DNA of 64,000 bases from an uncultured Bacteroidales bacterium (GCA_903879715.1 CAIRMR010000024.1:1-64000); one strand, 5' to 3'. Counted from the stretch's first letter, positions 29,541-39,948 are shown. Numbers and translations: made by a program. The notes: generated by a model not told the origin, from the sequence alone.

Positions 29541-29701
29541 AAAATGGTATTCGGAATCAGGATTTAGGTTTTAGCGGAAAGCCAATACGCATTCCTCTTC
29601 TATAATGACGATCCAATTACTCTAAGTAGTTTAGACACTTTAGACATTTCAGGCACATAAATTCAGAAGCATAAATCTCTTAACACGGTTTACATCACAA
29701 T

Positions 29702-31000
29702 ATGAATTACTACGACATAAAAAATCCAAACCAAAAAGTTTCGCTGAAGGAAGCAGTGCTTAAAAGTATTTCGGCTGAATCAGGTTTGTATATGCCTGAC
29801 TATATTCCGGCTTTACCTGGTTCGTTTTTTGCCAATCTTTCAAATCTGAACCTGCAGGAAATTGCCTTTGAAGTTTCAAATGCCATGTTAGGCGAGGATA
29901 TTCCGAAAGAAGCATTAAAACAAATTGTAAACGAGGCCATTTCCTTTCCAATTCCATTAAACAGACTGGATGAAAACCTGTTCGTGCTCGAATTGTTTCA
30001 TGGACCAACTCTTGCTTTTAAAGATGTTGGGGCTAGGTTTATGGCCGGGCTGTTCCAGTATTTTTTGCGAAACGAAAACCGTGAAGTTGTAATTCTGGTA
30101 GCCACTTCGGGGGATACAGGCAGTGCTGTTGCCAACGCTTTTTATAATAGTAAAGGAGTTAAAGTAGTAATTCTTTATCCTTCGGGCAAAGTAAGCGAAT
30201 TGCAGGAGAAGCAACTCACTACCATGGGTGGCAATATTACAGCTCTGGAAGTGGAAGGTAATTTTGATGATTGCCAGCGGATGGTGAAACAGGCTTTTGC
30301 CGATGCGGAACTTAATCAGAAGTTGAACCTTACTTCTGCCAATTCTATCAATTTTGCTCGCTTATTCCCACAATCTTTCTTTTATTTCAATGCAATAGCG
30401 CAACTGGGTAAGGTTGATAAGCCTGTAGTGATAAGCGTTCCCAGCGGGAATTTTGGCAATCTTACATCCGGTCTTATAGCTAAGAAAATGGGCTTGCCGG
30501 TTCACCGGTTTATCGCTGCCACCAATCGCAACCATGTTGTTCCCGATTATTTAAAAAGCGGTGAATACCAGCCACAGCAAACGCATCATACTATTACCAA
30601 TGCTATGGATGTTGGCAATCCAAGCAATTTTCCAAGGATGCAGGAAATTTATCAGAAACAACAACTTGCTATGGCAGCCGATATTAAAGGATATTGGTAC
30701 ACTGACGACCAAACAAGGTCAGCGATGGTTGATTTGCAAACCACATATTCCTATCAATCCGATCCTCATGGGGCTGTGGCGTATGCAGGACTTAAAGAAT
30801 CTGGATTACTGAATGACAGTATTGGTATTTTCCTGGAAACAGCGCATCCGGCTAAATTTCCGGAAGAAGTGGAAAAGTCAACTGCTGTTGAAGTGCAAAT
30901 ACCTGATACTTTAAAAGAAATAATGAAGTTGGAAAAGAATGCAATCAAAATTCCAAATGAGTACAACTTCCTGCTTCAATATTTGAATAAAATGGTCTAA
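29702..31000 (+). CDS. thrC: Threonine synthase
   Basis: LELFHGPTLAFKDVGARF, ATSGDTGSAVANAFY, SANSINFARLFPQ. Confidence 0.97.
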   Translation: MNYYDIKNPNQKVSLKEAVLKSISAESGLYMPDYIPALPGSFFANLSNLNLQEIAFEVSNAMLGEDIPKEALKQIVNEAISFPIPLNRLDENLFVLELFHGPTLAFKDVGARFMAGLFQYFLRNENREVVILVATSGDTGSAVANAFYNSKGVKVVILYPSGKVSELQEKQLTTMGGNITALEVEGNFDDCQRMVKQAFADAELNQKLNLTSANSINFARLFPQSFFYFNAIAQLGKVDKPVVISVPSGNFGNLTSGLIAKKMGLPVHRFIAATNRNHVVPDYLKSGEYQPQQTHHTITNAMDVGNPSNFPRMQEIYQKQQLAMAADIKGYWYTDDQTRSAMVDLQTTYSYQSDPHGAVAYAGLKESGLLNDSIGIFLETAHPAKFPEEVEKSTAVEVQIPDTLKEIMKLEKNAIKIPNEYNFLLQYLNKMV

Positions 31001-31419
31001 AGCAGCAGGCTTTGAATCCGTGCAATTTTCGATTCCCGTACAAATGAATAAGTTAAGTCTCTTTCATTGAGGTGATTATAAATTTCAAGGCATTTGCTAT
31101 ATAAATTGATGCTTTCATCACTTTTCAGATTATCATTACAAGTTTCGTCTGCTACCTGCAAAAGTATATCAGCCAGTAGTTCCAGGTTAGTATGGTTTAA
31201 TTTCTTGTCCTTCTGAAGCGTAATTATAAAGTCCCCGTTTGGGATTGAAGCTATTTCATTCAGATCAAGATCGAGTTCAGTCTTTAATGATCGACTTGTC
31301 ATTTCAATGGCTTCAGGCACTTTCCCTTGTTTGCTAAGTCCAAACAGTTTCGAAAAGATCTGAGCAAGGGACTGTCCAAGCTGCTCAATCTGATCCATTA
31401 AATAATCACGCTTTTCCAT
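30997..31419 (-). CDS. Hypothetical protein (140 aa)
   Basis: ORF convergent with thrC, sharing stop codon bases; MEKRDYLMDQIEQLGQSLAQIFSKLFGL. Confidence 0.6.
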   Translation of the reverse strand: MEKRDYLMDQIEQLGQSLAQIFSKLFGLSKQGKVPEAIEMTSRSLKTELDLDLNEIASIPNGDFIITLQKDKKLNHTNLELLADILLQVADETCNDNLKSDESINLYSKCLEIYNHLNERDLTYSFVRESKIARIQSLLL

Positions 31420-31565
31420 TTAATGTCTTACTTTGATGTGCGTTTTTCAAAAAAAACTTGATCGGACTAATTTTTGGAAATGAATAGCCCCGCTTATTGA
31501 GCAGGGTAAGTTTAGTGGAATTGTTTGAAAAATAAGTATAGGAAAGAAAAAAATATGTTCAGACT

Positions 31566-32303
31566 TTATTTAGATGTTTCGGGCTTTGCGTTTTTAGTTG
31601 AGCCAGTTGTATCCGCAATTTTATAAAGATTGATTGTGAATTTCTGGTCTTTTACTGCTTCTATTATTTTCTTTTCCAGCAGAAGATTTATATAATCTTC
31701 TTTAAGTTTTGCATTCTCGTTTTGCGTGTTTGAGTTTAACATTTTATATGTAAATGCCCCGCCTAAACCTATGGAAATTGCCAGAGCAGCAATTGCAAGA
31801 GTTCGGGTGAAGAGATCGCGCCCTGGACGCTGCAATTGTTTTGTAGTGACAGCTGAATCTGCAAAATTAGCTATTTCCTTATCGTTAGCCTGAACGCTGA
31901 TATTTACAGGAATATGTCTTTCGAGTATTTCTTCAAAATAGTCGACAATAGTATCTTTTACAAGGTAATCCAAGGCTTGTCTGGTAGGCGCAAAATTGAT
32001 GTTATCAGTAATTACAAGCAAGGTGAATACAATCCGCAGCGAACCTTCTTTTTCCCTGTAGTTTATAAAGTAAATCTGGGTACTATCTCCTTTAATAATA
32101 CTTCTTTCAATGTTTGAACGCAGGAAATCCTGTATGGGATTACTTGCTTCGTGCCTGATCCGGCCATTGTTTGCGCTGAATTTTGTTAACTCACTCCTCA
32201 ACAGATCGCGCAACTCCGTAAATGAAGTTTCCTTATCCCTGATACGGATGGAATATTCAATTTCACGGATTGTTAATGCTTTATTACTATTGGCCCTAAG
32301 CAT
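31566..32303 (-). CDS. Hypothetical protein with one C-terminal TM helix; likely start 32303 rather than 32366
   Basis: MLRANSNKALTIREIEYSIRIRDKETSF...TRTLAIAALAISIGLGGAFTYKML. Confidence 0.6.
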   Translation of the reverse strand: MLRANSNKALTIREIEYSIRIRDKETSFTELRDLLRSELTKFSANNGRIRHEASNPIQDFLRSNIERSIIKGDSTQIYFINYREKEGSLRIVFTLLVITDNINFAPTRQALDYLVKDTIVDYFEEILERHIPVNISVQANDKEIANFADSAVTTKQLQRPGRDLFTRTLAIAALAISIGLGGAFTYKMLNSNTQNENAKLKEDYINLLLEKKIIEAVKDQKFTINLYKIADTTGSTKNAKPETSK

Positions 32304-32542
32304 TTGTCTGTTATTGATATGTTTGGCAATTGGTATGAGTGTTTGAATTAATTGACAATATGGCAAAAAGTAATATTTTGCAGTTATAGATTTGACTTGA
32401 AAATAATTTTTTGGTTAACAGAATAGTTGAATAAACAGAAGTGCATACAGGCTGTAGTGTTAATCCAAATGCCTGGACAGCTTAATAAAATCCTGATAAC
32501 TCACTTTCCCTCCGTATCTTTGCAGCTTTTTAAGCCTGGATT

Positions 32543-33778
32543 ATGAAATTTGAACAGTACAATCTTGCCCCTGAAATAAAACGAAGTATAGAGGAATCCG
32601 GCTTCCGCCGCCCGACCGATATTCAATACAAGAGCATTGGCCCGATCATGCATGGCGACGATGTGCTTGCCATTGCGCAAACAGGAACCGGTAAAACGGC
32701 TGCCTTTGCCATCCCGGTTATCAATATGCTTCACGAAAACAAATTTTCGAGTCGAAGCACAGGCATTAAATGTATTGTAATGGTTCCTACCCGCGAACTG
32801 GCTTTACAGATTACAGAAGTATTCCAGGCTATTTCGCAACACACACGGGTGAAAGTTTTCTGCCTGATGGGTGGGGTTGAACAAGAGCCGCAGATTGAAC
32901 GTCTGGAGCAAGGTGTTGATATTATTGTATCTACACCTGGCCGAATGTTCGACCTTGTAAGTCAGGGACATCTTAACCTGGATCAAATTGAAATCCTCAT
33001 CCTCGACGAAGCCGACCATATGCTTGACCTTGGATTTATAAATGATATTCAACATCTTGTAAAGAAGCTTCCGCGAAAAAGGCAAACGCTTTTCTTCTCG
33101 GCAACTATAAATCCGTATATTAAAAAAGTTGCTTATTCGCTTGTCACCAACCCTATTCGTATCCAGATTTCGCCTAAAGATCCGGTTGCCCGTAACATCG
33201 ACCATTGTGTTGCTTTTATCGAAATGGACGACAAACGGTTTTTTCTTGAGCGCCTGGTGAACGAAAATCCGGAGAGTAAAATTGTGGTATTTGTCCGCAC
33301 AAAAGTTCGTGCCGAACGGGTAAGCCTTGCCATGGAGAAACTCAACATCAAATGCGAAACCATTCATGGTGATAAAGAACAGACCGACAGGCTACTTGTA
33401 ATGAAGAGATTTAAATCCGGCGAGTTTAAAATATTGATTGCTACTGATGTAAGTGCCCGCGGTATCGATATTCCGAATGTGGATTTTGTTGTAAATTATG
33501 ATCTTCCCGAAAAACCCGAAAACTATGTACACCGCGTTGGCCGTACCGGCAGGGCTGATAAAAAAGGAATTGCCATTTCATTCTGCAGTATGGATGAAAA
33601 ACCGCTGCTCGAGGAAATTGAAGAATATATCGGGAAACCTGTAGAGGTAATGGAAATCAAAAACCAGGATTATAATGAAACGCTTGCTTTTACCGCTGAA
33701 ACCAAATCGGACTGGAAAACTTTGCTGCGTGATGCCGAAGAGGAGGAGAAGAACAGGAAAAAGAGGAAGAAGAAATAG
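32543..33778 (+). CDS. DEAD-box RNA helicase
   Basis: AQTGTGKTAAFAIPV, PTRELALQ, LDEADHML, SATINP, RGIDIPNVDFVVNYDLPEKPENYVHRVGRTGRA; lysine-rich tail. Confidence 0.97.
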   Translation: MKFEQYNLAPEIKRSIEESGFRRPTDIQYKSIGPIMHGDDVLAIAQTGTGKTAAFAIPVINMLHENKFSSRSTGIKCIVMVPTRELALQITEVFQAISQHTRVKVFCLMGGVEQEPQIERLEQGVDIIVSTPGRMFDLVSQGHLNLDQIEILILDEADHMLDLGFINDIQHLVKKLPRKRQTLFFSATINPYIKKVAYSLVTNPIRIQISPKDPVARNIDHCVAFIEMDDKRFFLERLVNENPESKIVVFVRTKVRAERVSLAMEKLNIKCETIHGDKEQTDRLLVMKRFKSGEFKILIATDVSARGIDIPNVDFVVNYDLPEKPENYVHRVGRTGRADKKGIAISFCSMDEKPLLEEIEEYIGKPVEVMEIKNQDYNETLAFTAETKSDWKTLLRDAEEEEKNRKKRKKK

Positions 33779-33880
33779 AGTGGGCGAGGGGCGATTGGGC
33801 GAGGGGCGATTGGGCGAGTGGCGACAAGGAGAAGGGCGATTGGTAGAGTGGTGACAAGGAGAAGGGCGACAAGGAGAAAC
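33779..33880. repeat. GC-rich imperfect tandem repeat (gggcgattgggcgag / ggcgacaaggagaag)
   Basis: Read directly downstream of the DEAD-box gene. Confidence 0.85.
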
Positions 33881-34124
33881 TTATTCCTTAGTTGTTTGCT
33901 TGATTAACCATTAACGATTTTCGATTAACTATTTTTTATTCAATATCCCTGAAACCCTCATTGTGAACAAGCTTTTAACCTGCCTGATTGATTGCGAAAA
34001 AAATAAGGTGTTGTATCCTTCGGGCATTCGAGAAACACTTAGTCAGCGGCAAGCCTAAAATACAAAACAATAAAACGATTGACAGACAACATTTTGGAAT
34101 TTTAAATATAAAATTCAGTAGAAA

Positions 34125-34505
34125 ATGAAGGCTTTTGCGATTTTCCCTTCAATATGCTTTTTCATATTAGCTTTAGCAATATTTAAAGCATTTAACTTCC
34201 CGACTAGAAAAATTTACAGACAACTTTTAGCAACTGTTCTGACTCTTGTGTTTTCTATTACAATGTTTATTTATTCCATTGAAATGTTTACATTTCTTTA
34301 TTTTGGCGGTTTTATATCGGTAATAATAGTAATTCTTTCCATGACCTATCTTTTAGAAAGCAAGATTCCAAAGAAACGAACTAAAAGATATTGGATTCTA
34401 CTATCTATACTGTTTCTGACAATAACTATAATTACAACTTTGGCATTTATACTGGCATTCTTATACTCAATGTTAAATAACCCAACGGACTCAGGATTGA
34501 GATAA
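34125..34505 (+). CDS. Small multi-TM hypothetical membrane protein (126 aa)
   Basis: Four hydrophobic segments. Confidence 0.5.
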   Translation: MKAFAIFPSICFFILALAIFKAFNFPTRKIYRQLLATVLTLVFSITMFIYSIEMFTFLYFGGFISVIIVILSMTYLLESKIPKKRTKRYWILLSILFLTITIITTLAFILAFLYSMLNNPTDSGLR

Positions 34506-34668
34506 TTCCAATGACTAATTTAAACCCAATCTCCAGGATTATTACAAATGGCAGCCATTCACAAATAACAGCCGTTTTGTTCAGTCAATTCCTTTTTATT
34601 TTTACATCCCATTGTATGCTTCATAACCTGATTTTAATTAATTTCATCCCATAATTTGTATTACATAA

Positions 34669-35349
34669 ATGGAAAAGACTGAACCGAAAATTGAAGCAGA
34701 ATGGCTAACTATATTACGGCCGGAATTTGAGAAGCCCTATTTTACCGAACTAAAATCATTTTTAATTGAAGAGAAGAAGCTTTACCGCATTTATCCTCCC
34801 GGCAACCGGATATTTGCTGCTTTCGACTATACTCCATTCAGTAAAGTGAAAGTTGTAGTACTGGGCCAGGATCCATATCACAGTGACGGACAGGCACATG
34901 GACTTTGCTTCTCGGTTCCTGATGGAATTTCATTGCCGCCTTCACTCATTAATATTTATAAAGAACTCAATACTGATCTGAATGTTCCGGTTCCCAAATC
35001 GGGAAACCTGGAAAAATGGGCTAAGCAAGGAGTTCTGTTATTGAACGCAACACTTACTGTCCGGGCCAACCAGGCTGGATCGCATCAAAGGCATGGCTGG
35101 GAAAATTTTACGGATGAAGTAATTCGTCAACTTTCGGCCAGGCATACCGGATTGGTTTTTATACTTTGGGGAAGTTATGCCCAGGCCAAAGAAGCATTGA
35201 TTGATACATCAAAACATTTCGTTCTGAAAGCGGTGCATCCTTCGCCCTTATCTGTTTACCGTGGTTTTTTCGGATGCCGGCACTTCTCTAAAACCAATGA
35301 ATTGCTGGTGCAGGCAGGCAAAGAACCGGTTGATTGGAGTCTTTTGTGA
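34669..35349 (+). CDS. ung: Uracil-DNA glycosylase
   Basis: VVLGQDPYHSDGQAHGLCFSVP, LLLNATLTVRANQAGSHQRHGWE, HPSPLSVYRGFFGCRHFSKTNELL. Confidence 0.98.
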   Translation: MEKTEPKIEAEWLTILRPEFEKPYFTELKSFLIEEKKLYRIYPPGNRIFAAFDYTPFSKVKVVVLGQDPYHSDGQAHGLCFSVPDGISLPPSLINIYKELNTDLNVPVPKSGNLEKWAKQGVLLLNATLTVRANQAGSHQRHGWENFTDEVIRQLSARHTGLVFILWGSYAQAKEALIDTSKHFVLKAVHPSPLSVYRGFFGCRHFSKTNELLVQAGKEPVDWSLL

Positions 35350-35404
35350 AAAAGGATTTAGGATTTGGGGGTTAGGATTTAGGGTTGTGGATGAAGAATT
35401 TGTA

Positions 35405-35524
35405 AATTTGTGAATTGTGATATTAGATTTGTGATTTTAGATTTGTGATTTTAGATTTGTGATTTTAGATTTGTGATTTTGAACCCCTAACCCCTAACCC
35501 CCAACCCCTAACCACTAATCCCTC
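35405..35524. repeat. ATTTGTGATTTTAG repeats followed by telomere-like CCCCTAA tract
   Basis: Four copies of (g)attttagatttgtg, then aacccctaacccctaacccccaacccctaacc. Confidence 0.85.
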
Positions 35525-35526
35525 AA

Positions 35527-36534
35527 ATGAACAACGAAGCCCAATGCTATCTTCCGCTTAGCGACAAAACCGTACAATGTACGCTCTGCCCGCATAATTG
35601 TATTCTCAAAGAAGGAAAATCCGGAATTTGCAGGGTACGCGTCAATCAGCGCGGAAAGTTGGTGACCGAAGTTAATGGCTTTGTTTCTGCAATAAATTTC
35701 GATCCGATCGAAAAGAAACCCTTGTTTCATTTTTACCCCGGATCAACCATTTTGTCTATCGGGACTTACGGTTGCAACCTGAGGTGTTTTTTTTGCCAGA
35801 ATTGCACCATTTCGCAAACCGCCGCCAGGCCTGAATTGCCTCATTCATTTTATTCACCTGAACAAATTATTCAGATTGCGCTTAACAGACCGGATAATAT
35901 CGGTATTGCTTTTACGTATAACGAACCAATAGTCTGGTATGAATATATGTACGATATTGCCCGCCTGGCGAAAAAAGCTGGACTTAAAACTGTAATGGTT
36001 ACAAATGGCTATATAAACAAAAAACCACTTGATAAACTGCTTGAGTTTATGGACGCTTTCAGCGTTGACCTGAAAGCATTTAGTGAAGAATTTTACACCA
36101 AAGTGACATCCTCAAAACTTGAACCGGTAAAAGAAACGCTTAAACGGATCAGCCTTGCAGGCAAACATCTCGAAGTTGTAAACCTGGTAATTCCTGAACT
36201 GAATGATGACGAGGTATCCTTTGCTGCTATGGCAAAGTGGATTTCAAGTGAACTTGGGAGGGATACTGTTTTTCATATTTTACGGTATTATCCCAATTAT
36301 AAACTAAGCACTGAGGCAACTCCTATTTCATTAATCTGCAGGCTTAAAAGCCTGGCTGAGAAAGAATTAAATTATGTGTATTCCGGAAATATCAATTCCG
36401 AAAGCAATGATACACTTTGTTCGCATTGCGGTAATATTCTGATCTCCAGGCATTCGTATGTTGTTTCACTTACAGGTATTGATACTGAAGGCAAGTGTAA
36501 CAAATGCGGGAATTATTTTCTTAAAAAAACATAA
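35527..36534 (+). CDS. amrS: AmmeMemoRadiSam system radical SAM enzyme
   Basis: CTLCPHNCILKEGKSGICRVR, GTYGCNLRCFFCQNC, TYNEPIVWYEYMYDIA. Confidence 0.93.
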   Translation: MNNEAQCYLPLSDKTVQCTLCPHNCILKEGKSGICRVRVNQRGKLVTEVNGFVSAINFDPIEKKPLFHFYPGSTILSIGTYGCNLRCFFCQNCTISQTAARPELPHSFYSPEQIIQIALNRPDNIGIAFTYNEPIVWYEYMYDIARLAKKAGLKTVMVTNGYINKKPLDKLLEFMDAFSVDLKAFSEEFYTKVTSSKLEPVKETLKRISLAGKHLEVVNLVIPELNDDEVSFAAMAKWISSELGRDTVFHILRYYPNYKLSTEATPISLICRLKSLAEKELNYVYSGNINSESNDTLCSHCGNILISRHSYVVSLTGIDTEGKCNKCGNYFLKKT

Positions 36535-36630
36535 TTTTGCTTTCATATTAAAATAGATTAGTCTACTTTTGAAATCTCAGTAGCAAATAATTTTCATAAA
36601 TCAGATCTTTATCTGTATTAAATAATTTTC

Positions 36631-37605
36631 ATGGGTTTACAAAAAACAGCAATTTCTTTATTTATTTCATTGGTATTCAGTGTAAGCGGAAGCATGGCTT
36701 TTGCCCAGCAACTCATTAGTGAACCTGCAGGAGGGATGGATGAAAATGAACTGGAAGCATCAGAAATCATGCTGCCAGCTTCAAATTCAGTAATTCCTTC
36801 TATCCTTGATATTCCATCCGTAAATAAATATTATACAAGCTGGGATACTTTATGTGTTCGTCGTTACTCCGAAAATATACCTGTCACAAGCGATTCAATA
36901 GCACTGCCTCTTTTTAATGATTATTCTACTGGTTTTGTTATGCCTGTTGAAGGCACTTTTTTATCTCCTTTCGGTTACCGTGGCCGTCGCGTACATGCGG
37001 GAGTTGACATTAAACTGGAACAGGGTGTGCCCGTAAGTGTTGCATTTGATGGTGTGGTGCGTATGGCACGCAGATATTCAGGATATGGAAATTGTGTGGT
37101 GGTAAGGCATTACAATGGACTCGAAACACTTTACGGACATCTTTCGAAAATAAAAGTAAAAGTAAACCAGCAGGTTAGCGCAGGGGATATTATCGGACTG
37201 GGTGGGCATACCGGACGTGCAACATGCAATCATCTTCATTTCGAAACACGATTCCAGGGGAAGGCTTTCAATCCAAAACAACTGATAAATTTTGATGCCT
37301 ACAGCCTGCTTGCTGATACGTTCACAGTTACAAAGTCAACTTATGGTCTTTCACGGGATTACCTCCCATCTATTGCTGCCAATGATGACCTGGTAAGAGA
37401 TAAAGGTACCGTTGATTCTAAAAGCGATTCAAAAATAAAATCAGGAAAATCATCAAAATCAAAAAAATATCATACCATCAAAAGTGGTGACACGCTTAGT
37501 GCTTTATCAAGGAAATATGGAACATCTGTAAAACAAATATGTTCTATCAACGGAATCAAACCAACCAAGACACTTCAACTCGGGACCAAAATAAGAGTTA
37601 AATAG
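36631..37605 (+). CDS. M23 family peptidase with C-terminal LysM
   Basis: MPVEGTFLSPFGYRGRRVHAGVDIKL...VVVRHYNGLETLYGHLSKI...HLHFETRFQG; YHTIKSGDTLSALSRKYGTSVKQICSINGI. Confidence 0.95.
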   Translation: MGLQKTAISLFISLVFSVSGSMAFAQQLISEPAGGMDENELEASEIMLPASNSVIPSILDIPSVNKYYTSWDTLCVRRYSENIPVTSDSIALPLFNDYSTGFVMPVEGTFLSPFGYRGRRVHAGVDIKLEQGVPVSVAFDGVVRMARRYSGYGNCVVVRHYNGLETLYGHLSKIKVKVNQQVSAGDIIGLGGHTGRATCNHLHFETRFQGKAFNPKQLINFDAYSLLADTFTVTKSTYGLSRDYLPSIAANDDLVRDKGTVDSKSDSKIKSGKSSKSKKYHTIKSGDTLSALSRKYGTSVKQICSINGIKPTKTLQLGTKIRVK

Positions 37606-37698
37606 TAATACAAATTGCTGCCATAATGTATTTCGGGGCCGGGAATTTCCGGCCTTATTTTTTTTGTAATTTTATCGCAACCATAACCCGGATAAATT

Positions 37699-38955
37699 TT
37701 GTCGCCTTTTACCCAAAAATCATTTCGTGTTTTACTTTTAATTTCCCCTTTGATAATCTTGTTTAGTGGCTGTAATCCCGCTCTCAATGTCACAGGAATG
37801 GATATAAGCAGTATTTATACCGGGCAGAAAGAGGATGCTCTGCGTATAAATCAATTCTACAGCATTAACGACAGCATCTCAACCATTAGTATTGTTTTGC
37901 CGGCTGGTCTTATTAAACCTGATCCCCGCACTAAGAAACATTCCAAAAAAGGAACATTGAAATATGAGGTATTAGGAGAAGGTAAATATATTGCACTTAC
38001 CGACAGCGCAACTTTCGCCATTGCGGATACTTCCGAAAACATAAATTTTTTAAGTCACACCTGGGCTTTTAAAGCTCCCACAGGTCAGAACTATTTTGTT
38101 AAAGCCACTTATTCCGTGCCTGGACGACTTGATGATTTTTTGCTGCTTGAATACTTTAATAAAAAAAACCACCTTAGCCAATCCTGGTATCGTTTTCAAA
38201 CAGAGTCGGGTGAACATCTTACAGGTAACATCACATCATATCCCCAGCCTTTGCGCATTATCAGCGAAGATACTTCAAACAGGGAATTTCTTGTGAAACT
38301 ATACTCACGCAATTTCCCGGTTCCAATTCCTCCTTTTGTGGAACAATCCCGGGCTCCTTTTAATTATTTGCCTGACAGCACTTTCATCCTGGAACTTAAA
38401 AATGGGGCAACGCCTTATTTCTTGCCCGCACAAACCGGGTTTTACTTCTTCCAATCAGATTCGTCTCTAAAACAGGGCCCATCGCTTTTTCGGATGAATG
38501 CTGGTTTTCCGAAAGTTACACAACACTATCTGATGCGCGAAGCGTTGAGGTATATTACATCCGCAAAGGAATTCCAGCAGTTAAATGCATTTGCGTTACC
38601 TAAAATGGCGGTTGACAGTTTCTGGATTGCAAATGCCGGGAGTTCCGATATCGCTACTGAGCTAATTCGCAAATATTATATACGTGTCGAAACCGCTAAT
38701 AAGCTCTATACCTCGTACACGGATGGCTGGAAAACCGACAGGGGAATGATTTTTATTGTTATGGGAAAGCCGTCAAAGGTTTATAGAAGTTTCAAACAGG
38801 AAGTATGGATTTATGGGGAATACGATGATCCACGGGCACTGAGGTTTTATTTTGATAAGGCGATAAATCCGTTCACTGATACCGATTATGTCCTGATACG
38901 AAATGAATACTATAAAACTGCCTGGTATCAGAGTGTTCACTTGTGGAGACGGTAG
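37699..38955 (+). CDS. GWxTD domain-containing lipoprotein
   Basis: Lipobox LFSGCNP; GWKTDRGMIFIVMGKPSKVYRSFKQEVWIYGE. Confidence 0.88.
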   Translation: MSPFTQKSFRVLLLISPLIILFSGCNPALNVTGMDISSIYTGQKEDALRINQFYSINDSISTISIVLPAGLIKPDPRTKKHSKKGTLKYEVLGEGKYIALTDSATFAIADTSENINFLSHTWAFKAPTGQNYFVKATYSVPGRLDDFLLLEYFNKKNHLSQSWYRFQTESGEHLTGNITSYPQPLRIISEDTSNREFLVKLYSRNFPVPIPPFVEQSRAPFNYLPDSTFILELKNGATPYFLPAQTGFYFFQSDSSLKQGPSLFRMNAGFPKVTQHYLMREALRYITSAKEFQQLNAFALPKMAVDSFWIANAGSSDIATELIRKYYIRVETANKLYTSYTDGWKTDRGMIFIVMGKPSKVYRSFKQEVWIYGEYDDPRALRFYFDKAINPFTDTDYVLIRNEYYKTAWYQSVHLWRR

Positions 38956-39060
38956 GAGAGTGAATAATGAATAATGAATAATGAATAATGAAAAGTGAAT
39001 AGTGAATAGTGAATAGAAAATAGTGTAATGAGTATAGGGGGAAAGGTCTTGGTCTGAAAA
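38956..39060. repeat. GAATAATGAATAATG / GAATAGTGAATAGTG low-complexity tract
   Basis: Read directly. Confidence 0.85.
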
Positions 39061-39180
39061 TAAGAAGCAAACTTCCCAACCCCAGGTCTCAAAACCCAAA
39101 TCCCAAACAACAGCTGAATAACCATCGAATTCTTCAAACCCTAACCCCCAAATCCTAACCCCCCAACCCTCCAAAAATAT

Positions 39181-39948
39181 ATGTACGAAAAACACTTTAA
39201 AGGCCCGCGTAAGCAACCCGAAAACCTGATCTACGGAATTCATCCTATCCTCGAAGCACTTAATGCAGGAAAAGATATTGAGAAAATATTGCTGTCGCGT
39301 GAACTCCGGAATCCCCAGGTTCGTGAAATCACTGCCGCAGCTGAAAAACTTGAAATCCCTGTACAGAAAGTGCCGAACGAAAAGCTCGATTCATTTACCA
39401 AAGCCAACCACCAGGGAATAGTAGCTTTTGTTTCGATGATCGAATACCAGCCTATCGAATCCATCATTTTGGATACATTTGAATCAGGCAGACAGCCAAT
39501 GTTTATTATTCTGGATCGCATTACGGATGTCCGCAATTTTGGCGCAATAGCCCGCAGTGCCGAATGTGCAAGGGTGGATGCATTAATAATTCCTTCGAGG
39601 GGAAGCGCTCAGGTAAATGCCGATGCTCTTAAAACATCTGCAGGAGCATTAAACCTTGTCCCTGTTCATCGCAGTCCGAATCTCAAAGACACGCTTCGCT
39701 ATCTGAAAGATTCCGGCATAAGGCTTATTGCGGTTACCGAACACGGCAGCACCGATTATGGCACCACCGACCTGACCGGGCCAGTTGCTTTTATCCTGGG
39801 TTCTGAAGAGGACGGAATATCACCCGAATACCTGAAACTTTGCGACGAAAGAATTAAAATTCCTTTATTGGGAACAATTGGCTCATTAAACGTTTCGGTG
39901 GCTGCAGGGATCATTGTTTTTGAAGCGCTTCGACAAAGAAATAATTAA
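39181..39948 (+). CDS. rlmB: 23S rRNA (guanosine-2'-O)-methyltransferase RlmB (SpoU/TrmH family)
   Basis: IYGIHPILEALNAGKDIEKILLSREL, DRITDVRNFGAIARSAEC, LGSEEDGISPEYLKLCDERIKIPLLGTIGSLNVSVAAGI. Confidence 0.95.
   Translation: MYEKHFKGPRKQPENLIYGIHPILEALNAGKDIEKILLSRELRNPQVREITAAAEKLEIPVQKVPNEKLDSFTKANHQGIVAFVSMIEYQPIESIILDTFESGRQPMFIILDRITDVRNFGAIARSAECARVDALIIPSRGSAQVNADALKTSAGALNLVPVHRSPNLKDTLRYLKDSGIRLIAVTEHGSTDYGTTDLTGPVAFILGSEEDGISPEYLKLCDERIKIPLLGTIGSLNVSVAAGIIVFEALRQRNN

Noticed and set aside
32804-33367. 187 aa minus-strand ORF in the DEAD-box helicase gene
   Set aside because: Antisense shadow of a confident CDS.
33690-33872. 60 aa minus-strand ORF with SPLAQSPLAQ repeats
   Set aside because: Translation of the GGCGA-type tandem repeat; not a credible gene.
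35290-35349. UDG C-terminus VDWSLL as another clamp-binding motif
   Set aside because: The (P/V)(I/V)DW segment is conserved in the UDG fold itself and does not fit Q-x-x-L-F.
38773-39243. 156 aa minus-strand ORF with repeated HYSLFIIHYSLF
   Set aside because: Translation of the gaataatgaata low-complexity tract and an antisense segment of the GWxTD gene.
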